Assembly: GCA_012964265.1 (NCBI GenBank)
Contig: DTUH01000164.1
Span: 1-11,027 of the forward strand
Direction: 5' to 3'
Length of the DNA: 11,027 bases
Origin: Candidatus Lambdaproteobacteria bacterium
GTDB lineage: Bacteria; SAR324; NAC60-12
The first letter of the stretch is position 1, and the number at the start of each line of letters is the position of its first letter. This document shows positions 1 to 5,843 of the stretch, in pieces. The translations under genes and the position numbers were made by a program. The notes under the pieces were generated by a model. It was not told where the DNA came from. It saw nothing but the letters and a program-made list of their open reading frames with translations, and ran no database searches.

Positions 1-1029
1 ATTAAAACCAAAAACCCATGGAGTCCATGAATATGTTGCACCTGCATCAATCAGTGTTGACTGGTAATCTTTGCTGGAATCCTTAAATTTCGTAGATCGT
101 GAATCCACACTAGACAGAAATCTGAAATCATACCAGCGCATTTTCGCTCCTAAAGATGCCAGCGTCAATGTTCCGTCTTCACTATCTGTTTTTACTTTAT
201 TTTGACTGTCAAGCTGTATTTTCAAGTTTCCGGAAAATGTTCTTCCCCAGCGTTTTTTTCCGCCCACATAAATAAACAGAGACTGTACATCTTCCTTGAA
301 TTCACCAGCTTTGTACGGATTCGTCGGATTTGCGTCCTTGAGACTGATCACACTCTGCCCCAAACCGGTATTGAAATCAAGACCCAGCAGATTTTTGTGT
401 CTGTACTCTGTGCTGAACTGTCGGAACAAGACTTCTTCCGCAACCAGACTGCGGTTCTGATGACGGTCAAACTTGAGAACCACATTTAAAGAAACCGCTG
501 ATTCCTCATTCAGTCCAAACGCGTATGCCGCAGACAGCAGTAAATCATTTTTTGCCGCGCTTGTTTTTGTATTTCCTTCCTGAGTGCTGAGAATATTGTC
601 ACTGTTCGTTTGTCCGAACATAACAATACCGTTCAAAGGCGGCGGAGTTTTCCTTTTTTTCACAACAGGTTCATAGGTGACAATAAATTCCTGTTCACGC
701 TCTCCGGTCTTTGTCTGTACAAAAATTGTAAAAAGATTTTTGCCTTTTTTTAAGAAATATGGGATCTCGTATTCCGCCCAGTCTGCATCCTCAGTCACCA
801 TTTGTGCAAAGCCGTTGACCTTGACCACCAGCAGCGGACTGAAAGAACTGACCTGAAAACGAAACCAGCCCTCAGCCTGACTTTCCTTTCCGGGAGATGT
901 GCGGAAAATCAGAATCTCTTCCGGAGTCTCAGAATTTTGAGCTTTATCCTCAGTCTGCGCTTGCAAGGCTGTTCCTATAAAAATAATAAACCAGACTAAA
1001 ACCAGGGCCCGTAAACACAAATTAAACAT
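1..1029 (-). CDS. Secreted Ig-like plus probable outer-membrane beta-barrel protein (C-terminus cut off)
   Basis: An uninterrupted frame of 343 codons runs from the ATG at 1029 to the window edge with no stop, so the C-terminus is missing. Residues 1-24 look like a signal peptide: a long hydrophobic core ending in ALQA, with cleavage likely before Q25. Residues about 40-120 follow the pattern of a small bacterial Ig-like/glucodextranase-B-like beta-sandwich (VKVNG, then KKGKNLF and a closing strand). A Lys/Pro-rich linker follows (about 123-132). From about residue 155 the sequence alternates polar and hydrophobic residues in short stretches ending in aromatics, as in amphipathic strands of an outer-membrane barrel. 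The start lies 7 nt after the stop of the MotB-like gene, with AAGGG just upstream, so it is co-translated as the last visible gene of the motor operon. I recognise no named family. A role as outer-membrane partner of the motor is inferred from position only. Confidence 0.75.
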   Translation of the reverse strand, partial: MFNLCLRALVLVWFIIFIGTALQAQTEDKAQNSETPEEILIFRTSPGKESQAEGWFRFQVSSFSPLLVVKVNGFAQMVTEDADWAEYEIPYFLKKGKNLFTIFVQTKTGEREQEFIVTYEPVVKKRKTPPPLNGIVMFGQTNSDNILSTQEGNTKTSAAKNDLLLSAAYAFGLNEESAVSLNVVLKFDRHQNRSLVAEEVLFRQFSTEYRHKNLLGLDFNTGLGQSVISLKDANPTNPYKAGEFKEDVQSLFIYVGGKKRWGRTFSGNLKIQLDSQNKVKTDSEDGTLTLASLGAKMRWYDFRFLSSVDSRSTKFKDSSKDYQSTLIDAGATYSWTPWVFGFN

Positions 1030-1036
1030 GGATCCC

Positions 1037-2608
1037 TTAACCTGCATCAGGATCAGGAAAAAATTTTCTGGTTCTTTCTTTTTTAGCTGGACGGGTAAAA
1101 ATCAATTCTACCCGCCGATTTGCGTTTCGGGCTTCACGCAGCTCTTTTCCGCTTTTTCTCTCACCGTCAGTTTTAACATAAGGTGTTTTGGGCCGTGTGT
1201 CAGCATATCCGGAAATAGCAATTCTTTCCGGATTGAATCCCACCTTTTCCATCATCAGTGTAGCAACATTTGTTGCCCTCATTGTACTGAGTTCCCAGTT
1301 GTTTTTGATTTTTCCTTTTTTGCTGAGCGGCACGTCATCAGTATGTCCGTCCACCCTGATCGCGTCACCTTCAAGTTCATAACGATTTCGGATTTCATTC
1401 AAAAAACTGCTGAGTTGTCCAACAACTTGCTTTGAAATTGACGCACCTCCGCTGGGAAACAGAAAACTCGACGGCAGCGAGAGAATGCAGCGGGATTTGC
1501 TGGCATTAAGCTCAAACGACGCAAACGCTTTATTTTCACGCAGGAAGCGGTTTATTCCACTGCAATCCTTCATCTCCTGTGCGCCGATGATGGTATTGAC
1601 CTGTTTGGCCGTCCTGCCGACTTCGGCATTTATAATTGCATCATCATCCATTTCAACGACCAATGTCCTCGTCGCGTACAATGGGACTTCATCCTGAATG
1701 ATTTCCAATTCCACTGTGCCCTTTTCCGTGTATGGATAAATCATAATCGTTGCTCCATCAATGAAACGGAAATCTTTCCTCTCCTTAGCCGTTCCTTTGA
1801 ACTTGAGCGGAATTTCCGTTTTCACTCCGCTGATCGGTGAAATCTGTGCCGTGATATTTGAAATTCCTTTGTAAAGATCCCGGCGATTAATCTCAAAGCT
1901 GACTGAAGGGAGTGGTTCATCATCTTGAATCATGATGCTCCTGGTAACAAAGTTTCCACGTTCCACATCTCCGCGGAGTTTTCCGATTTGCACCAATATC
2001 TCTTCCGGATCCTCATACAGTTTGTCATTGACCACACAAAGAGGAAAAGATGTCTCAAATTTTCCTTCAGGAATTATGGCAACCTCTGCACCAAGTACAT
2101 AATCAAATTCTTGAATCTCGACAGCATCTCGCGTTAATCCTTCGCTTGTACAGAGTTCCGGATCAACCGGTCCCCTCCGTGCGTTTCCTGCAAAAAATAG
2201 CGGTATCCGTAAGTCTTCCTCTACTTTTTCATTGATCAGGACTACCACATTCATGACCCCCGAAGCTTCCTCAACCTTTCCCGTGGCCATGCTTTCAATC
2301 AGAATCTGCATTTTGTAAAGAGAAGTTTGTTTCTGTCCAATCAGTTTTTCCAGTTTTTGCACAAATTGTTCTTTATTTTCAAAAAACAACTCTTTCATTG
2401 AATTCAAACTGCTAACAGTGCTGTCCGGCAAACGATCTTTCAAGGCACTGATCGTTATTTCGTTGACGATAAATCCCGTTTTCAGATCAACCTGCGGTTT
2501 ATTAAACAAGGACAGATAGACAAAAAAACAAAACAGCAGAGTTATCAGGTCGGCGAATGTCAGCATCCACCTCACCTCTCTGCTCTTTGATTTCTTTACT
2601 CCAAGCAT
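1037..2608 (-). CDS. MotB-like stator protein with two Calx-beta-like domains and OmpA-type peptidoglycan-binding domain
   Basis: A 523-residue protein, much longer than flagellar MotB (about 250-310). The N-terminus carries the MotB signature WMLTFADLITLLFCFFVYL (residues 14-32). D20 sits where the proton-binding aspartate of MotB lies (D32 in E. coli). Residues about 36-115 are a mixed linker. Residues about 117-238 and 236-325 each resemble a Calx-beta domain: 'DY' then 'IIPEGK', an acidic 'YEDPEE' loop and 'IMIQDDEPLPSVSF' in the first, and 'FKGTAKERKDF', 'TEKGTVELEI', 'ATRTLVVEM' in the second. The C-terminal OmpA/MotB domain (about 370-505) has GHTDDVP (421-427), NWELSTMRA (437-445), GYADTRP (467-473) and NRRVEL (497-502), all peptidoglycan-contact motifs. 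It should pair with the MotA-like protein encoded just upstream to form an inner-membrane ion channel anchored to the wall. ATG is preceded by AAGAAGAA. A 90-nt gap separates it from the MotA-like gene. Family assignment is firm; the Calx-beta call is by pattern only. Confidence 0.9.
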   Translation of the reverse strand: MLGVKKSKSREVRWMLTFADLITLLFCFFVYLSLFNKPQVDLKTGFIVNEITISALKDRLPDSTVSSLNSMKELFFENKEQFVQKLEKLIGQKQTSLYKMQILIESMATGKVEEASGVMNVVVLINEKVEEDLRIPLFFAGNARRGPVDPELCTSEGLTRDAVEIQEFDYVLGAEVAIIPEGKFETSFPLCVVNDKLYEDPEEILVQIGKLRGDVERGNFVTRSIMIQDDEPLPSVSFEINRRDLYKGISNITAQISPISGVKTEIPLKFKGTAKERKDFRFIDGATIMIYPYTEKGTVELEIIQDEVPLYATRTLVVEMDDDAIINAEVGRTAKQVNTIIGAQEMKDCSGINRFLRENKAFASFELNASKSRCILSLPSSFLFPSGGASISKQVVGQLSSFLNEIRNRYELEGDAIRVDGHTDDVPLSKKGKIKNNWELSTMRATNVATLMMEKVGFNPERIAISGYADTRPKTPYVKTDGERKSGKELREARNANRRVELIFTRPAKKERTRKFFPDPDAG

Positions 2609-2698
2609 GTTTTCTTCTTCAGCAAATCACGGATTAATACAATTTTTTTCTGCTGACGCCCTGAAGTTGAAAACTGAGTTACATGAACCGTAATTGCA

Positions 2699-3565
2699 TC
2701 ATCCGTACTGTTGATCAAATTCGTCACGCTTGTGAGGGAGGAACATGTGGAGTTCCTGAAGAATTGTGTACGGCGCTTCACGACGTGCTATTCGATGAAC
2801 ACTTTCACGAATCATTTCCAGCAAAATAAGATTAGACTCCTTCAACTGCTTTCGTTTTGACGCAATCGGCAACAACACCATGTTGGACAGAATCACCCCA
2901 TAAAGTGTGGTCAGCATGGCAATTGACATGGCCTGCATAACAGAACGAATACTTCCGGTTTCCGCCAACATCAGAACAAGTCCGACAATGGTTCCAACCA
3001 TGCCGAACGCAGGCGCGGCAGTTGCCATAAAATCCAGAATTTCAATTTCTTCATCCGCACGCTGTTCATACATGGCAACCTCTGATTTTAAAATTTGATG
3101 AAGTGCTTCATCCTCAACTTGCTCCCGAACAATCAGTCCCTCTATCCAGCGGCGCATAAATGGATTTTCCAGATTGTTGAGGTCGTCGTTGGTAATCCGT
3201 TTTCCGCTGTAGCGTTTTTCCGCTATTATCTTGGATTGATCATATACCTCCTGAGTTGCATGTTCTGCGTGATCTGCCGAAAAAATCTTGGTAATGCTGC
3301 CAAAACTTCGCAGAGCTTTACGGTAGGGAAAGGCAATAAAAGTTGCGGAAACGGTTCCTCCCATCACGATGAAAATAGATTTCAGGTCAAAAAACCGTAA
3401 AATTTGAATCATGTATTTGTTATATGATTCCGCTTCTCCGGAACTTTCCAGCCAGAGAGCCAAATTTGAAAATTCTGACGGCCACAGAATTCCGGAAAGA
3501 ATGAAAACTGCTCCGGCTATAAAGCCGAATGATGTTCCTAATTTGTCTGCGTTTGTTTGTTTCAT
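2699..3565 (-). CDS. MotA-like stator subunit (MotA/TolQ/ExbB proton-channel family)
   Basis: A 288-residue inner-membrane protein with the MotA layout. TM1 spans about 12-30 and TM2 about 61-80. A cytoplasmic domain covers about 82-180, TM3 about 181-201 (APAFGMVGTIVGLVLML) and TM4 about 211-235, followed by a C-terminal cytoplasmic tail. P185 in TM3 and P233 near the end of TM4 match the two conserved prolines of MotA (P173 and P222 in E. coli). The large charged cytoplasmic loop, with RRWIEGL, EDEAL and EQRADEEIE, is MotA-like and not the shorter form of TolQ/ExbB. In flagella this loop pushes on FliG, and here the upstream gene encodes a FliG-like domain. Its ATG overlaps the upstream TGA (ATGA), and AAAGGA lies 5-6 nt before it, so translation is coupled. 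It should work with the downstream MotB-like protein as a 5:2 ion-driven stator; the stoichiometry is known for the family, not seen here. Confidence 0.93.
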   Translation of the reverse strand: MKQTNADKLGTSFGFIAGAVFILSGILWPSEFSNLALWLESSGEAESYNKYMIQILRFFDLKSIFIVMGGTVSATFIAFPYRKALRSFGSITKIFSADHAEHATQEVYDQSKIIAEKRYSGKRITNDDLNNLENPFMRRWIEGLIVREQVEDEALHQILKSEVAMYEQRADEEIEILDFMATAAPAFGMVGTIVGLVLMLAETGSIRSVMQAMSIAMLTTLYGVILSNMVLLPIASKRKQLKESNLILLEMIRESVHRIARREAPYTILQELHMFLPHKRDEFDQQYG

Positions 3566-5187
3566 GAATCCTTTTTATTCCAAAATTTAGCCAGTTCCTG
3601 ATGCACATTACGCATGAAAACGTTGCGGTGCAAATCCCTGAGCAGTTCTATCCTCTCCTTGTCTGCTTCATCTTCTTCACGCTGTTTTTCAAAGCCCTGC
3701 AGTTGTTCCTGATAATATTGCCGTGTTTCTTCAGTATATTCTTTCATTATTTTTTCAGTCACGGCAGAGTCTGTATCAAGCAGCAAATACGGAACAGAAA
3801 CCCTGGCTCCGTTGCTTAATCTGGAACGTTCAAAACGTTCCATCACTCTGCCTACCAACGCCTCATCGATCTCCGCGCTGCCTTGCAGTTCTTCAAATGA
3901 AAGACTGCGCTCACGAATTTGTTCCATAGACTTGTCCGCGCTTTTTGCGAGGCCGGGATTTTTCTTCTTGAGTTCATCTGTGCTTTTAAGAATATTGTTC
4001 CACTGTTCTGCGCTTACCTGACCGGAAAGCTCTCCGATACGTCCCAGACCATCAAAAGAAACCGGCAATTTTTTTGCGGTAACAGCTAATTCCTCTGCCA
4101 GCTTTTCCAGTTCGCTTGGGGAAACACTGATATCCTTCATGGACAAAACTACCGCGAGGGCATCTTCCACTGGAAGTTCCTTGAGAATATTTGCCATGTC
4201 ACCAGGATCCATCTGACTGAAAACCATTGCCTGCTCTGCGGGTTTAATCTGCTGCAGCAAATCAACACGAAGTTTTGCCGGCATCTTGCGTACAAAACCA
4301 AAATAATCAATTTTTTCTTCATCTTCGCCTGCTTCTGCCTCGTCTTCAGGAAGTCCCAGTTCTTCCTCCTCCTCCTCCTCTTCCGGAGTCATGGCCTCAA
4401 TGGCAGTGGCAACTTTGCCCAAAGTACCAAGCAGTTGATGTTCTTTTTCATCTTTTTCACGAGTACTGCGCGAGACAAAGAAAAACAGAGCCAGAGTCAA
4501 AAGCAGAATTACTCCGAGAGTTCCAATAATTCCCCATTGCGCGGGTGTGATCGCGTCCGTACCTTCAGGAACATATTCCGGAATCAACTGATCTATTCCG
4601 AGCATTTCATAACCTGCGGGAAATTCCGCACTTATTTCTGCCGCCAGTTTAAGTTTTTCCTGTGCCGGGACAGGTTCATCACGATTCAAATCTGCCCTTG
4701 CATCAACAAGCAATTTTACGTATTCAACAAGTTTTGCAGAAAAGTCCGGACGCTCAATCTGCAATTTTTCCAAAACTATCGACTGTTCAAAACGATCCTG
4801 TAAATTCAGTTCAGAAATTTCTGAACGGATTCGCATTTCCACTTGATTCAGGTTCACCGACTTGTTTACCGTCAAATTAATGATTCGATAATTTAACAGG
4901 TCCTGTACTTCTTTGTCTTCAGTTTTTATTTTAACTCCGGGAAGAAGATCACTGTCTCTTTTGACTGGATTGTTTTCCAGGACAGAATGCAGTACGACTG
5001 AAACATCAATGTAGTCTTCGCGTAGTGTCTTTCGTAGTATTTTGTGAATGCGTTCCCGAATTTCAGGTTCCGGTCGACTGCGACTTATTACTTCCGCCTG
5101 CAAGTAATTGTAATTAATAGTTATTAATACAATAGTGCAACTGGCAATACTCAGTATTAATTTGTTGAATAGACGTAAATAATTCAT
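3562..5187 (-). CDS. Membrane-anchored FliF/FliG-like fusion protein (candidate rotor)
   Basis: 541 residues from the ATG at 5187. This start gives a typical signal sequence (residues 1-31, ending LQA). The same frame extends to a GTG at 5259, but that lies at or before the likely transcription start. Residues about 43-72 (IRERIHKILRKTLREDYIDVSVVLHSVL at 43-70) resemble a FliF/SctJ ring-building motif, helix then strand. A single membrane segment spans about 219-239 (GVILLLTLALFFFV). A very acidic linker follows (about 267-292, with eight consecutive Glu at 269-276). Residues about 294-395 match FliG middle-domain helices, and about 389-521 match the FliG C-terminal domain by eye, including QIRERSLSFEEL where FliG has 'I..MF.FE.L'. 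Topology is therefore periplasmic N-half, cytoplasmic C-half, like FliF joined to FliG. The FliM-contact EHPQ motif is not recognisable (KPAEQ instead). It is followed directly by the MotA-like gene (ATGA overlap). The FliG-like assignment is fairly sure, the FliF-like one weaker. Confidence 0.72.
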   Translation of the reverse strand: MNYLRLFNKLILSIASCTIVLITINYNYLQAEVISRSRPEPEIRERIHKILRKTLREDYIDVSVVLHSVLENNPVKRDSDLLPGVKIKTEDKEVQDLLNYRIINLTVNKSVNLNQVEMRIRSEISELNLQDRFEQSIVLEKLQIERPDFSAKLVEYVKLLVDARADLNRDEPVPAQEKLKLAAEISAEFPAGYEMLGIDQLIPEYVPEGTDAITPAQWGIIGTLGVILLLTLALFFFVSRSTREKDEKEHQLLGTLGKVATAIEAMTPEEEEEEEELGLPEDEAEAGEDEEKIDYFGFVRKMPAKLRVDLLQQIKPAEQAMVFSQMDPGDMANILKELPVEDALAVVLSMKDISVSPSELEKLAEELAVTAKKLPVSFDGLGRIGELSGQVSAEQWNNILKSTDELKKKNPGLAKSADKSMEQIRERSLSFEELQGSAEIDEALVGRVMERFERSRLSNGARVSVPYLLLDTDSAVTEKIMKEYTEETRQYYQEQLQGFEKQREEDEADKERIELLRDLHRNVFMRNVHQELAKFWNKKDS

Positions 5188-5264
5188 GTAAAAGATTATA
5201 TTGAAACCGTGAAAATAAAACATTAACAAAAATAGTAAAATATATGAAAAAACATCCACTGCAT

Positions 5265-5293
5265 TTATTACTCTTTTGCATTCTAAATGTCAA
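5265..5293 (-). promoter_or_regulatory. Sigma-70-type promoter candidate for the motor operon
   Basis: Read on the minus strand, TTGACA (5293-5288) is a perfect -35 hexamer. A spacer of exactly 17 nt leads to TAATAA (5270-5265), a weak -10 (3 of 6 to TATAAT). Transcription would begin near 5258. That places the GTG codon at 5259 at or before the transcript start and favours the ATG at 5187, giving a leader of about 70 nt. The perfect -35 and ideal spacing carry the call; the poor -10 limits it. Confidence 0.45.
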
Positions 5294-5412
5294 GTATATT
5301 AACAACTTATTTAGTTTATTTTAATGAACGAAATCACTTTATTAACTTAGTGCCTGATACTTTATTATAATAGAATTTGGTGGAAATTATCAAAATTCCA
5401 GTTGTTGAATCA

Positions 5413-5629
5413 TGACGGTTTCGTAAAAGCCCTGAAACCCACCCCGCACCTAAATCAGTAAGCCGGATCACAAAAACCAGAGTCTATTTAGGTGCTGGCT
5501 CATTTCGACCGTAGGGAGAAATCTTAATGTATTAGTGCTTAACATAAAAAAGATTTCTCGCCCCCGATCAGGTCGAGGACATGCTTAGCTCGAAATGACA
5601 CTGCTTTAGGACTTTTTACAAATGTATCA
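5413..5629. mobile_element. MITE-like palindromic interspersed element, no coding capacity
   Basis: The ends are imperfect inverted repeats of about 21-22 nt: TGACGGTTTCGTAAAAGCCCT at 5413-5433 (21 nt; core GTTTCGTAAAAG) against 5608-5629 read in reverse (core ATTTGTAAAAAG), with about 16 matching positions. Inside lie a perfect 10-bp inverted repeat, GCACCTAAAT (5446-5455) and ATTTAGGTGC (5486-5495), and a larger palindrome (5500-5598). The larger one starts TCATTTCGACC and GGAGAAATCTT and closes with AAGATTTCTC and TCGAAATGA. AATCAT occurs at 5408-5413 and again at 5629-5634, so ATCA directly flanks both ends, as a target-site duplication would. The 'TCATTTCGA..GAGAAATC / GATTTCTC..TCGAAATGA' style of palindrome is known to me as a dispersed intergenic repeat in many bacterial genomes. 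No transposase is present, so it would depend on one in trans. Copy number cannot be judged from one window. Confidence 0.6.
5500..5598. repeat. Long imperfect palindrome with asymmetric right arm
   Basis: The left arm (5500-5525) contains TCATTTCGA and GGAGAAATCTT. The right arm contains AAGATTTCTC (5550-5559) and TCGAAATGA (5590-5598). The two blocks pair perfectly, but the right arm carries about 30 nt (5560-5589) between its blocks where the left arm has only about 6-7. The RNA or single-stranded DNA could fold into a two-part stem with a large internal bulge. It forms the core of the mobile element. Confidence 0.7.
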
Positions 5630-5637
5630 ATCATAGT

Positions 5638-5656
5638 CAAAATGATTCTCAATCTG
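5638..5656 (-). promoter_or_regulatory. Fur-box-like site
   Basis: On the minus strand the 19-mer CAGATTGAGAATCATTTTG matches the classical Fur consensus at 14 of 19 positions by my count. This includes an unbroken 11-base core, TGAGAATCATT. It lies 9 nt right of the mobile element and about 190 nt upstream of pal. If real, it would tie one of the divergent operons to iron supply. A single match in AT-rich DNA can be chance. Confidence 0.3.
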
Positions 5657-5843
5657 GATTACTAAACGATTTATGACAACAGGCAGTCTTTTTTTTCAAA
5701 CTTCCAGATAGATAATCGTTGCAAAATGAGCGTAACCGAGTTAGGCTTGGTTTGTTCGTGTCTTGCATAAATTAGCTTTTTTCTTTGAAAGGCGGATTTT
5801 CCAAATGCAGGAAAAGCTCAGAACAATCTTAAATTAATTGCAA

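Larger units (their letters stand above)
5188..5843. other. Divergent intergenic region between motor operon and pal-tol operon
   Basis: This stretch of about 650 nt holds no convincing gene. It is AT-rich near both ends. It contains the promoter candidate for the leftward motor operon (5265-5293), a MITE-like element (5413-5629) and a Fur-box-like site (5638-5656). A plus-strand TATAAT at 5366-5371 has only a poor -35 and lies left of the mobile element. A GATAAT at 5711-5716 could be a -10 for the pal operon but has no clear -35. Just before pal, TTTTCC and GGAAAA (5797-5802 and 5810-5815) could form a small hairpin. Neither flanking gene has a strong Shine-Dalgarno sequence. Confidence 0.7.

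Noticed and set aside
2596..2781. A small minus-strand frame bridging the gap between the MotA-like and MotB-like genes, possibly a frameshifted MotA extension
   Set aside because: Most of it overlaps the MotA-like gene in another frame, it resembles nothing, and the MotA-like protein has a natural length and end without it.
1037..5187. A Zorya-type phage defence system, because of the MotA-like and MotB-like pair
   Set aside because: Zorya needs ZorC with ZorD (helicase/nuclease) or ZorE. None is here; the partner genes are a FliG-like protein and a probable barrel protein.
1037..5187. An ordinary flagellar motAB/fliG cluster
   Set aside because: The FliG-like part is fused to a secreted membrane anchor, the MotB-like protein has about 200 extra residues, and no other flagellar gene is present.
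5188..5259. The GTG-initiated N-terminal extension of the FliF/FliG-like protein
   Set aside because: The predicted transcription start lies at about 5258, and the ATG at 5187 gives a standard signal peptide.
5366..5371. Plus-strand TATAAT as the promoter of pal
   Set aside because: It lacks a fair -35 and lies about 470 nt upstream, with the palindromic element in between.
5446..5598. A CRISPR-like or riboswitch-like structure in the intergenic region
   Set aside because: There is no regularly spaced direct repeat, and the inverted repeats are explained by the MITE-like element.
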